From contig JAWXAZ010000081.1 in the NCBI GenBank assembly GCA_034439755.1, positions 1-14,814 of the forward strand: a stretch of DNA of 14,814 nucleotides. The letters run 5' to 3'. A program made the translations under genes and the position numbers. The stretch comes from B1 sp034439755. Lineage in GTDB: Bacteria > Bacteroidota > Bacteroidia > UKL13-3. Positions 6,777-13,881 of this stretch are shown here, one piece after another. Below the pieces are notes generated by a model. The model saw only the letters and a list, made by a program, of their open reading frames with translations, made no database searches and was not told the DNA's origin. The stretch's first letter is position 1. Each line of letters begins with the position of its first letter.

Positions 6777-7289
6777 ATGCAAACTAAAAAAAATAATTTG
6801 AAAGTCTTGCTACTATTGTTGCTGTCGCTGGTGAGTTTATCATCTTATAAGTCCGCTCATCCTTTTTATATGAGCGCAACCGAGATAAAGGTAGACAGCA
6901 AGAAGAAAATGATAGAGATAAGTTGTAAGATTTTTGCCGACGATTTGCAGCAGGCTTTGGCTAAGGAATTGCATCAAAAAGTTGATTTGTATAGCAAAGA
7001 TATGGGCAACAAAAATTTGGTTTGTAATTATGTTAAAAAGCATTTGGAAATTCTATTAGGCAATCAAAAAATGTCTTTAATTTGCATTGGATATGAAATA
7101 GAGGAGGAGGCGGTTTGGTGTTATTTGGAATTGCCATTAAAGCGCATGCCGCAAGAGTTTGTGGTAAGCAACACCATTTTGTGCGCTCAAAAAGAAGGGC
7201 AAACTAACCTGGTTCATGTGGTATATGATGGCTTGCGAACCAGTACAAAATTGAACTGCCCAGATGCCAGTTTTATCTATAAAAAATAA
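6777..7289 (+). CDS. DUF6702-family secreted protein
   Basis: The 170-residue protein has a signal peptide (basic start, then a run of leucines, cleavage near residue 26). The mature start is AHPFYMSATEI, with His28-Pro29-Phe30-Tyr31 as in DUF6702 proteins. The rest alternates strands and short helices (MIEISCKIFADDLQQAL, then LPLKRMPQEFVVSNTIL), consistent with a small beta-rich domain. Function is not known. It is divergent from the HupE-M1 operon, and this trio recurs in Bacteroidota, so a shared job in envelope metal or peptide handling is likely. The VF530 gene follows after four bases. Confidence 0.85.
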   Translation: MQTKKNNLKVLLLLLLSLVSLSSYKSAHPFYMSATEIKVDSKKKMIEISCKIFADDLQQALAKELHQKVDLYSKDMGNKNLVCNYVKKHLEILLGNQKMSLICIGYEIEEEAVWCYLELPLKRMPQEFVVSNTILCAQKEGQTNLVHVVYDGLRTSTKLNCPDASFIYKK

Positions 7290-7293
7290 GTAC

Positions 7294-7551
7294 ATGACAG
7301 ATCAAAAAAACAATCCTTTACACGGTATAACTTTAGAGCAAATGCTTACGTTTTTGGTAGAAACGATGGGCTGGCCTTATTTGGGAGAAGCCGTAAAAAT
7401 TAATTGTTTTCAAACCAATCCCACCATTAAATCTAGTTTAACATTTTTGCGCAAGACTCCCTGGGCGCGGGCTAAGGTAGAGAGTTTGTATTTATATGTA
7501 TTGCGCGATTTAAAACGTGCAGAGCGCTTTGGGGGCGAAAATAAACAATAA
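7294..7551 (+). CDS. VF530 (DUF2132) family DNA-binding protein
   Basis: The ATG at 7294 gives an 85-residue protein matching the VF530 family along its whole length: NPLHGITLEQMLTFLVE, then GWPYLGEAVKI, CFQTNPTIKSSLTFLRKTPWAR and a helical KVESLYLY. The family, named from a Vibrio fischeri protein of known structure, is small, helical and thought to bind DNA; its biological role is unsettled. A start at 7264 is possible in frame but would overlap the DUF6702 gene and add residues not found in the family, so 7294 is preferred. It is co-transcribed with the DUF6702 gene. No link between the two functions is known to me. Confidence 0.9.
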   Translation: MTDQKNNPLHGITLEQMLTFLVETMGWPYLGEAVKINCFQTNPTIKSSLTFLRKTPWARAKVESLYLYVLRDLKRAERFGGENKQ

Positions 7552-7561
7552 TTTTTTTTGC

Positions 7562-7569
7562 TATATTCG
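7562..7569 (+). promoter_or_regulatory. Probable -7 promoter box for the gene at 7587
   Basis: TATATTCG differs by one base from TAnnTTTG. It follows a T-rich run (7553-7559) and lies 17 bp before the ATG at 7587, a usual distance in Bacteroidota. No -33 box stands out. Confidence 0.35.
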
Positions 7570-7586
7570 AACTAAATTTACAATTT

Positions 7587-8135
7587 ATGAACTTACTTTT
7601 TGCATTTTTTATCTCCTTTTTTCTGTCTGAACCAATTGCTGTTTTAAAGGAATTTTCTACCCATAAAATTGATACGGTTAAAACAGTATCTGCTGTTAAA
7701 ACGCAATACCTGGCCATAGATGCCAAAAGGAAAATATTCTCGCAATACAGTGCACCTGCTAAAGAGTCTGGGAGTGCCTATTTTGGATATTATGAGGGCA
7801 CAAAATTAAGAATGATTAATGCCAATTTTTATACAGATTCGAGCAAGGTTGAAGCCGATGAATATTTAAACGAAATGGGTTCTATAATTTTGGTTTATGC
7901 CAAGAATTCCAATTATGAAACCAAGCTTTCTATTAACCCCAGAACCAAAATAAATTCGATGACAGAAAACTGGTTTTATTTTAACAACGAGGTTTTAATA
8001 AAATGGGTGCGTGGTGGCAAGGTTGTGCCCAGTGGCTTGGCAGAGTTTAAGCAAATGGGGGCAGCCCTTAGGGCCGATTTTCCTAAACACAAAAAGCAGT
8101 TTGTTGATTTTGCAAGCTTGCAAAAAATTAGATAG
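7587..8135 (+). CDS. Exported protein of unknown function
   Basis: The 182-residue product begins with a short hydrophobic stretch (LLFAFFISFFLSEP), likely a signal peptide or anchor. The rest looks like alternating strands (AYFGYYEGTKLRMINANFY, SIILVYAKNSNYETKLSI, NWFYFNNEVLIKWVRGG), which suggests a small beta-sheet domain of the kind found in Bacteroidota periplasmic proteins with an anti-sigma- or MORN-like curved sheet. No cysteines or catalytic motifs are visible after the N-terminus. It appears to have its own promoter and is followed 39 bp later by another exported protein. I do not recognise the family. Coding is supported by the length, the signal peptide and the absence of a competing frame. 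Confidence 0.75.
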   Translation: MNLLFAFFISFFLSEPIAVLKEFSTHKIDTVKTVSAVKTQYLAIDAKRKIFSQYSAPAKESGSAYFGYYEGTKLRMINANFYTDSSKVEADEYLNEMGSIILVYAKNSNYETKLSINPRTKINSMTENWFYFNNEVLIKWVRGGKVVPSGLAEFKQMGAALRADFPKHKKQFVDFASLQKIR

Positions 8136-8174
8136 AGTTTAAGTTTATTTTTCGATTTTTATGTGTAGCTTTGG

Positions 8175-9065
8175 TTGTTAATTAAATTCACCTCCCCCAT
8201 CAAAAAATTTATTTTTAGCCTCTTTTTTAGCTTGTTTTTTTTAATAAATATTCAGGCACAAGACACCATTTATAGAAACAATGGAAAGATCATTCCAGCC
8301 CAAATTACAGAGGTAACACCTAACTTGGTTAAATACAAAAATCCTATAGGGCAGGGCGGACCAGTTTTCGTTCTTAGCAAAAGTGAGATTCGCAAGATTG
8401 TTTTTGCCACGGGTGTGGTAGATGTAATGAATTATGATGCCTCTAGCACGCCACCTGCAGATGTTTGGAAAGACAATCCCCGCGAAGATCCTTTGAGGGA
8501 GAATTTTAACCGGCGCATGATTCAATTGAATGTGCCCGATTATTTTGCAGGTGCCATTACCTTATCGTATGAATATTTTACCAAGAGTGGCGATTATAGT
8601 TTGCGGGTGCCTGTTTCCATAGGCTTGCAAGCTATTGGGCTCAATAAGTTTGCTGTAATGGAACAAATTGATGGTCGCCAATCGTATTACCGCGAGCACA
8701 AAAAATTTAGCACAGGTTTCGATTGCAATTACTTTCCTAGTGGACAAGGAAAGGTAAGGTATTATATTGGTCCGTCTTTGGAATTTGGTTGGTTCGATTA
8801 CAACGATAGAAGTCAGGTAGGCCTCTATCCTAATGGGCAAGTTAGCAAAATTATGTCGGGTAGTTTTCAGTCGCTTCTCTTGCAAAATGGATTTCTTTTT
8901 CAACCCGCACCCAATTTTAATTTTTCGCTGAACCTAGGCATGGGTTATAGCAGGTCGAGGTTTTTACACGACGATGTAAAAGATTTGTACCAGGGAGACA
9001 AATACGCAGAAAATAGACACGATTTTGCCGTTAGGTGGGGCATGAATGTAGGTTATAGGTTTTAA
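8175..9065 (+). CDS. Probable outer-membrane beta-barrel protein with non-ATG start
   Basis: The mature part begins QAQDTIYRNNGKIIPAQITEVTPNLVKYKNP, a short N-terminal motif (D-I-Y-x-NGK...I.EV.P..VKYKN...GP.F.L.KSEIRKI) seen in many Bacteroidota exported proteins. A strand-rich region of about 180 residues follows, ending GMNVGYRF with a terminal phenylalanine as in outer-membrane barrels. The start is unusual. After the stop at 8166-8168 there is no ATG until well inside the mature region. TTG at 8175 gives MLIKFTSPIKKFIFSLFF, but the expected MKKFIFSLFF would begin at 8199, where the codon is ATC. Either TTG is used or ATC is a mutated ATG. Cargo or function is unknown. The next gene starts 17 bp downstream. 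Confidence 0.75.
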   Translation: MLIKFTSPIKKFIFSLFFSLFFLINIQAQDTIYRNNGKIIPAQITEVTPNLVKYKNPIGQGGPVFVLSKSEIRKIVFATGVVDVMNYDASSTPPADVWKDNPREDPLRENFNRRMIQLNVPDYFAGAITLSYEYFTKSGDYSLRVPVSIGLQAIGLNKFAVMEQIDGRQSYYREHKKFSTGFDCNYFPSGQGKVRYYIGPSLEFGWFDYNDRSQVGLYPNGQVSKIMSGSFQSLLLQNGFLFQPAPNFNFSLNLGMGYSRSRFLHDDVKDLYQGDKYAENRHDFAVRWGMNVGYRF

Positions 9066-9082
9066 TTTTCTAACCGCAACGT

Positions 9083-9592
9083 ATGAGAATTAGGTCGGGT
9101 TTGTTTCTTTTTATAATGCCTTTGGTGGTGGTCTTTTTTGAAGGATGTTATTATTTTAAAATAGCGGCTACCACCAATGATGGTCGGCAGGTTGATGGGG
9201 CCATAAATAGAGATAAATACATCATTGTGCACAACCAAGATGGTGAGGTATGGCATTTAACTTATCCTGAATTTAATAGACAAAAAGCCCAGTTAACAGG
9301 CCGATTTGCCTATGTGGGCGATAAACATCAGTTTTACAAATTGGCTCAGAAAATGAGGTCAAATAGGTATACCAAGGAAATGGGCGACCCAAGTAACGAA
9401 GTGCATTTGTATATTGGCGAATATGCCATAGATAGCCTTAACCAAGTTATTATTCCTTTTGATGCCATTGAGCGCATGGATGTTTATGATACTGAAAAGG
9501 GTAAAATATTTGTGCTTAAAGTGCTAAAATTTACTGGCATTTTTATTGGAACTTATATCCTTATTGGGCTGCTTTTTAGTTTTATTTTATAA
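9083..9592 (+). CDS. Putative lipoprotein with C-terminal membrane helix, paralogue of the next gene
   Basis: The 169-residue protein has an N-terminal hydrophobic segment ending in FFEGC (Cys22, an imperfect lipobox), then YYFKIAATTNDGRQVDGAINRDKYIIVH, a middle strand-rich domain (EVWHLTYPEF, QLTGRF) and EVHLYIGEYAIDSL. The last 24 residues form a membrane helix. This matches a Bacteroidota family of small lipoproteins that start C-x-Y-[FY]-K and end with a hydrophobic helix; its function is unknown. It is paralogous to the protein at 9682 (shared NDG, DKYII-H, WHL-YP, LTG, VHLY/LHLY, IDSL and DVY blocks). It sits 17 bp after the barrel-like protein gene and may be co-transcribed with it. 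Confidence 0.78.
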   Translation: MRIRSGLFLFIMPLVVVFFEGCYYFKIAATTNDGRQVDGAINRDKYIIVHNQDGEVWHLTYPEFNRQKAQLTGRFAYVGDKHQFYKLAQKMRSNRYTKEMGDPSNEVHLYIGEYAIDSLNQVIIPFDAIERMDVYDTEKGKIFVLKVLKFTGIFIGTYILIGLLFSFIL

Positions 9593-9681
9593 TTGATTTG
9601 GGTGAAGTAATAAGTAAATAAAATTGTTTTTTCCACTAATTTAAGTAATGGAATTAACTGCAAAAAAATGGACAAAAACGC

Positions 9682-10233
9682 ATGACCAATTATTTAAACT
9701 TTATACATGGTAAGATAACTTTTAAGGTAAGATTCTTGTTTTTTTTGATGCCCCTATTCACGTTATTTGGATCTTGTCAGTATTATAAAATTGAGCGCAC
9801 GCTTAATGATGGATCGCGGGTAGAATCTGGACTAAAACAAGATAAATACATCATCCTACATTTTGAAAATTTTGCTTGGCATTTGTTGTATCCTAAACTC
9901 AACAAATCAAAGAATGTTTTAACAGGTAAATTAGGTGAGCTGGGAGAGAAGCACCTGTATTATAAAAGAGCAAACACCCGCAAAACCAAGGGAATTCGCT
10001 ATAAAATAGAAGAAGGATACCCCAGTGAAGAATTACATCTGTATGTAAATGAGTTGGTCATAGATAGCTTAGAAAATGTGGAACTTCCCTTAGATGCTGT
10101 TACAAGAATTGATGTTTATTCTGACGACAAACGCGCAAGGACCTTGTCTGTTGCATATGGAACACTTTTGATTGGAGGCGGTGCTTTTGTTGTTACCCTT
10201 ATGACGTTATTTGTCTTCGTCCTTATTTATTAA
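9682..10233 (+). CDS. Putative lipoprotein, tandem paralogue of the gene at 9083
   Basis: The 183-residue protein repeats the design of its neighbour: hydrophobic N-terminus ending LFGSC (Cys32, a reasonable lipobox), then QYYKIERTLNDGSRVESGLKQDKYIILH, WHLLYPKLN, LTGKLGELGEKHLYYKR, EELHLYVNELVIDSL, DAVTRIDVYSDD, and a C-terminal membrane helix (about 160-182). The ATG at 9682 gives ten extra residues before the basic stretch relative to the paralogue; no later ATG precedes the hydrophobic segment. The pair arose by an old tandem duplication, as conserved blocks are separated by diverged stretches. Function unknown. No terminator is evident after it. Confidence 0.75.
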   Translation: MTNYLNFIHGKITFKVRFLFFLMPLFTLFGSCQYYKIERTLNDGSRVESGLKQDKYIILHFENFAWHLLYPKLNKSKNVLTGKLGELGEKHLYYKRANTRKTKGIRYKIEEGYPSEELHLYVNELVIDSLENVELPLDAVTRIDVYSDDKRARTLSVAYGTLLIGGGAFVVTLMTLFVFVLIY

Positions 10234-10309
10234 TAGCGGTTGCATCGTTGTGCATTTCAATTGATGCATGCACATCAAATATCAGATATAAATTTGTTGT
10301 AGCCAATGG

Positions 10310-10606
10310 TAGGACGACCGTTCCAACGACATCGACCGACCTAAAAATTAAACATTAAAACAAAGACAAACCATTTTGACAAGTGACCAAAAACATACAG
10401 ACCATATTACAACGGGGCAGCGAGTAATCCTGCACTCAAGCCTACCCGATGTTTTGTATTTTTTCCCCCACCGCACTTTTTTAAAAACAATTTTAGCCAG
10501 CCGCACAATAGGCACATTTGGTTTTGCCCCGACACACAAAGCCAGCCCTTCGGCAAAACCAAAAGAGCCACTTTTTAGCCCCCGCACTTTAAACGGCATC
10601 GTCCTA
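10310..10606. repeat. Element bounded by imperfect inverted repeats upstream of the restriction-modification locus
   Basis: The 372 bases between 10233 and 10606 hold no convincing gene. TAGGACGACCGTT (10310-10322) is the inverse of AACGGCATCGTCCTA (10592-10606), matching over 13 bases with a two-base insertion in the right copy. The 270 bases between are more GC-rich than their surroundings and contain a strong hairpin (10517-10563) and two related CCGCACTTT-containing stretches (10465-10488, 10579-10596). The right end includes the A of the ATG of the nuclease gene. This could be a MITE-like element or an oversized attC-like recombination site; no transposase or integron integrase is present here to decide. 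Confidence 0.5.
10517..10563. repeat. Stem-loop with 12-bp perfect arms
   Basis: TTTGGTTTTGCC (10517-10528) pairs exactly with GGCAAAACCAAA (10552-10563) around a 23-nt loop. It lies inside the inverted-repeat element just before the nuclease gene. It has no following T-tract at the stem base, so a terminator role is unlikely. Confidence 0.65.
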
Positions 10607-12417
10607 TGAGTAATAAAACCAACATAGGCAAGGCAGTATCTATGGGACAATTACTTGAATTTGAAGTTGCCTTTCCAGAGGAGAAGAGGTTAGCTATCGA
10701 ACAGTATTTGGCAGGTAGTAGCAGAGAAATGATTCTAAATGCGGCAGCTTTCTTTTTAGGCTTCAAAAATCACAAATCAAAGTTTGATGATAACAAGGAG
10801 TTTTTAGGAATGTTCTTTCGTAAAGAAAACAACAACTTTGCAAACCAAATTTATGAGAGAATAAAAGAGTTTGAAAAAAAAGGTGTTCGTATAGGAATAA
10901 TTAATCCTTATTCAAGTTTAAAGCTTTTTGAATACTTCTTTGCTAAACCTGAAGAACCAGAAACCCAATCACAAGCAGAATTAGAAGTCAATTTATTTAA
11001 AGCTTACCTGGTGTTAAATTCTGAATTTACCCAAAAGCAAAGTATTGCTTTTCCTTCGGCACAAGAAAGTGATGAGGAATTGAAAATTCCAATGGCGATA
11101 TTTTGTTCGCATTATCCTGTTGCGGATAAATCGAATTACGACATCAATCAGATTTGGGTAACCCAGATGATAAAATCTATTTATCTCTTCCAGTTTCTTG
11201 AATCACATGAAAAGACTCAACATTTATTGGCGGCATTTCTAGCATACTTCAATTGTCCAACATGGCAAGAGTATTTAAAGAGCCTTTTGCCGTCAACAAC
11301 AACAGCAATAAAGAATGAAAGAGAAGCCCATACTGACATTGTTGTAGAGTCAGGAGCAAAATTTGAACAAGGTTGTGCTTTTATTGAAAAGCTTATAATT
11401 CAAGATAATGATGAGCTTGACAAAAACGATTTTCTTTCTGTTAGAGCAAAACCTTTCTACAAAGTAAAAGATGGTGTTTATAGAATAATCTTCAATCTGT
11501 TTGTTGTCGAAAAGATTTTCAAAGGTGTTTATTTCCTTTTGAGAGACGTAAATAAAACCTTGCCAACGGCCAGTAGAATAAAAGAAATTAGAAGCTTTTA
11601 CGGTGACGAATTTTCAGAGAAGGTATTTTGCTATAAGGTTATGGAGAGTATTTATCCTGATAAATGCATTCGTTTTTCAGGTAAGGAAATGGCGGAAATA
11701 TAAATTGACGCTGCCCCAGATTACTATGTTAGAAAAGGCAAAAACATTTTATTGGTTGAGTCAAAAGACTTCCTGATTACAGCAGATAAAAAAATGTCTT
11801 TCGATTTCAAGGTATATGAACAAGAGTTTGGAAGAGTTTTGGATTATGAAGATTTGCCTAATGGAAAGAGAAAAGCCAAAGCCGTTACACAATTGATAAA
11901 CAGCATACGAAGAATTCTGAAAAATGAATTTTCTGCTGATACAGATTATTACTATAAAGATGTTTTCATTTATCCCGTTATACTTACACACGACCTGCAA
12001 TACGATACTCCTGGATTTAATGAACTTATTGATTTTTGGTTTCAAGATGCACTGTCGGAATTAGCGGAAGAAGGGCTGTTCATTCATCATGTTAAACCTT
12101 TATCAGTTGTAAACATTGATTCGCTTATTTACAATCAGGTAGGCTTAGCTAATGGCACTCCGCTAAACGAAATGCTGAATCATTATCACGAAAACAAAAA
12201 GATTGAGAAACAGAAAAACTTTAAAACACAAGACGAATATGACAGATATTTTGAAGAGTACAAGCAAATGAGAATGTCAAAACTCATTCCTTTTGCTTTG
12301 TTTATTGATAAGTATTTTCATAAACAAAACTTGGGGAAACTACCTCCATTGCTGGAGTTGGTAGCACATGCACTTTTCAAAGAGGAATATGAAGGACATG
12401 AGGTTGTAAAATCTTAA
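10606..12417 (+). pseudogene. PD-(D/E)XK nuclease-like gene interrupted by an in-frame TAA
   Basis: Two frames, 10606-11703 (365 residues) and 11704-12417, are in the same phase and separated only by TAA at 11701-11703 (codon 366). Read through, the protein would be 603 residues plus one unknown residue at the stop. The catalytic motif lies directly after the stop: APDYY (Asp372), then ILLVESK (Glu385, Lys387), the PD-(D/E)XK pattern of restriction-type nucleases, probably with a helix glutamate upstream (KVMESIY). The N-terminal 365 residues are mostly helical with no domain I recognise. Restart at TTG 11752 would lose Asp372, so neither half should cleave DNA alone. The gene leads the hsdM-ORF6N-hsdS group with a 38-bp gap and may be its associated nuclease, but it does not look like a helicase-bearing HsdR. 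A sequencing error at one base could also explain the stop. Confidence 0.75.
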
Positions 12418-12455
12418 CTTAGACGACTAAAATAATACAAAAGATAAGAGAATTA

Positions 12456-13205
12456 ATGGCAATCAAAAAATCAGAATTATACAGTTCCCTTTGGGCGGGT
12501 TGTGACGAGTTAAGAGATGGAATGGACCCTAGCCAGTACAAGGATTATATTCTTGTGTTGTTGTTTGTAAAATATGTTTCCGACAAATATGCTGGTGATG
12601 CAGATGCAATTATTGAAATACCCGAAGGTGGTAGTTTCAAAGATATGCAAGCGCTGAAAGGCAATAAAGACATTGGCAATCAAATCAACATCATTATTGG
12701 GGTGTTAGCTGGTGGCGATGATATTCTGGGCGATGCTTTTGAATACCTGATGAAAAACTTTGCCACCGTAAGCGGAAAAAGCAAAGGACAATTTTATACG
12801 CCAAGCGAAGTAAGCCGCGTAATGGCAAAAGTGTTGAATATTCACGATGCTACCAACAAAACTACTTTTTATGATCCTACCTGCGGTTCGGGTTCGTTGC
12901 TACTCAAATCCCTAGACGAAGCCGATGGTTCGACAGCCTTATCACGGGGCACCGAAGACGGCTTTTTTGCCGATTTAGACAAAGTAAATAAAGCCAATGT
13001 GCAAAAGCGATTGAAAGAATTGCTGGCAAGCATAGAACGCAGTGTAAAAACCGAAATGGAACGTATTAGCCAACGCCTTACCCAACGAATCAAAGAACTG
13101 GCAGAACGCTACGAAATGCCATTGCCAAGGCAAACGATAGAAGTTACCGAGTTTGAAGAAAAAGTAAATGCTCACCTTCAAAAAATGGGATTCGTATGGA
13201 GTTAA
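12456..13205 (+). pseudogene. hsdM: Type I restriction-modification methyltransferase subunit, internally deleted
   Basis: The 249-residue frame starts like a normal HsdM (SELYSSLWAGCDELR, DPSQYKDYILVLLFVKYVSDKYAG) and has KGQFYTPSEVSRVMAKV and the AdoMet motif DPTCGSGSLLL (140-150). It ends like a normal HsdM C-terminus (TEMERISQRLTQRIKELAERYE, then HLQKMGFVW). Three internal blocks are missing compared with the family as I know it: about 45-50 residues near residue 86 (IIGVLA joined to GGDDILGDA), the whole rest of the methyltransferase core with its NPPF motif near 157-166, and a C-terminal segment near 190-193 (KELL joined to ASIERS). Full-length members have roughly 500-800 residues. All three losses keep the frame. 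Without NPPF it cannot methylate. Its stop overlaps the next start by 10 bp. Confidence 0.85.
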
Positions 13206-13881
13206 CAAAACTACATAATATTGAGTCTCGGATTGTAACGGTTAGAGGTGTGCAAGTGATGGTTGATTCAGACCTAGCTGTGCTGTTTCAGGTGGAAACC
13301 AAAGTATTGAATCAAGCTGTAAAATGGAATATTGACCGATTCCCAGAATCTTTCAGGTTTCAATTAACTGGTGATGAATTTTATCGTCTAAGGTCACAAT
13401 CTGTGACCTTAGACGATAAACGTGGAAAACATAGAAAATACCTGCCTTATGTTTTCACCGAGCAAGGCGTGGCTATGCTTTCAGCTATTTTGCGTAGTGA
13501 TGTGGCTGTGCAAGTTAGCATTCAAATAATGCAGGCTTTTGTAACAATGCGTAAGTTCTTAGTAAACAATGCTTCCGTTTTTCAACGATTTGATGCTATT
13601 GAATTAAAACAACTTAAAACAGATGAAAAGCTAGAACATATTTTCAAGGCACTTGAAGCAGGACAGCCCAAACCCGATAAAGGAATCTTCTTTGAAGGGC
13701 AAATATTTGATGCCTATGTATTTGTGGCAGATTTGATTAAAAATGCCCAGAAGGAAATTGTATTGGTTGATAACTACGTAGATGAAACAGTTTTGAATTT
13801 ACTAACCAAAAGGGCAAAAAATGGTTTGCTTTCTCTCAAATGGATACTTTAACCGCACAAATATTGTCAAAACTAAAATAA
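13196..13881 (+). pseudogene. ORF6N-domain protein with frameshifting internal deletion
   Basis: Frame one (13196-13852) carries the ORF6N domain at about 8-95 (RGVQVMVDSDLAVLF, NQAVKWNIDRFPESFRFQL, KYLPYVFTEQGVAML), a helical linker, then the start of a phospholipase-D-like C-terminal domain (FDAYVFVADLIKNAQKEIVLVDNYVDETVLNLL). At residue 208 it turns into unrelated sequence and stops at 13852. The expected C-terminus appears in another frame from 13819 to the TAA at 13879-13881: KWFAFSQMDTLTAQILSKLK, which resembles the usual family ending. About 60-70 residues between these points appear to be missing, with the junction in the A6 run at 13816-13821. ORF6N proteins occur in phages and in type I restriction loci of Bacteroidota; their role is unclear. 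The relict stop overlaps the hsdS ATG (TAATG), and the start overlaps hsdM, showing the original operon coupling. Confidence 0.82.
13380..13420. repeat. Perfect 19-bp inverted repeat (hairpin) in the ORF6N gene
   Basis: TTTATCGTCTAAGGTCACA (13380-13398) is followed after three bases (ATC) by its exact reverse complement (13402-13420). It falls in codons for YRLRSQSVTLDDK, between two conserved parts of the ORF6N domain, a stretch that varies among family members. The long loop-poor stem would form a very stable hairpin in RNA or single-stranded DNA. Confidence 0.9.

Noticed and set aside
10261..10278. Short palindrome (TTGATG...CATCAA) as a terminator for the lipoprotein gene
   Set aside because: Arms of six bases without a T-tract are too weak to call.
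10310..10606. Firm call of an integron attC site
   Set aside because: The core GTTRRRY/RYYYAAC boxes are not clearly present and the length exceeds typical attC sites; kept only as one possibility.
10348..10650. Frames on both strands in the intergenic element (also 10376-10609 plus)
   Set aside because: They overlap each other and the hairpins, have no start context or domain, and follow the repeat rather than codon structure.
11701..11703. Programmed readthrough or recoding of the TAA in the nuclease gene
   Set aside because: TAA is not a selenocysteine or pyrrolysine codon, no recoding hairpin is evident just after it, and the neighbouring genes are also damaged.
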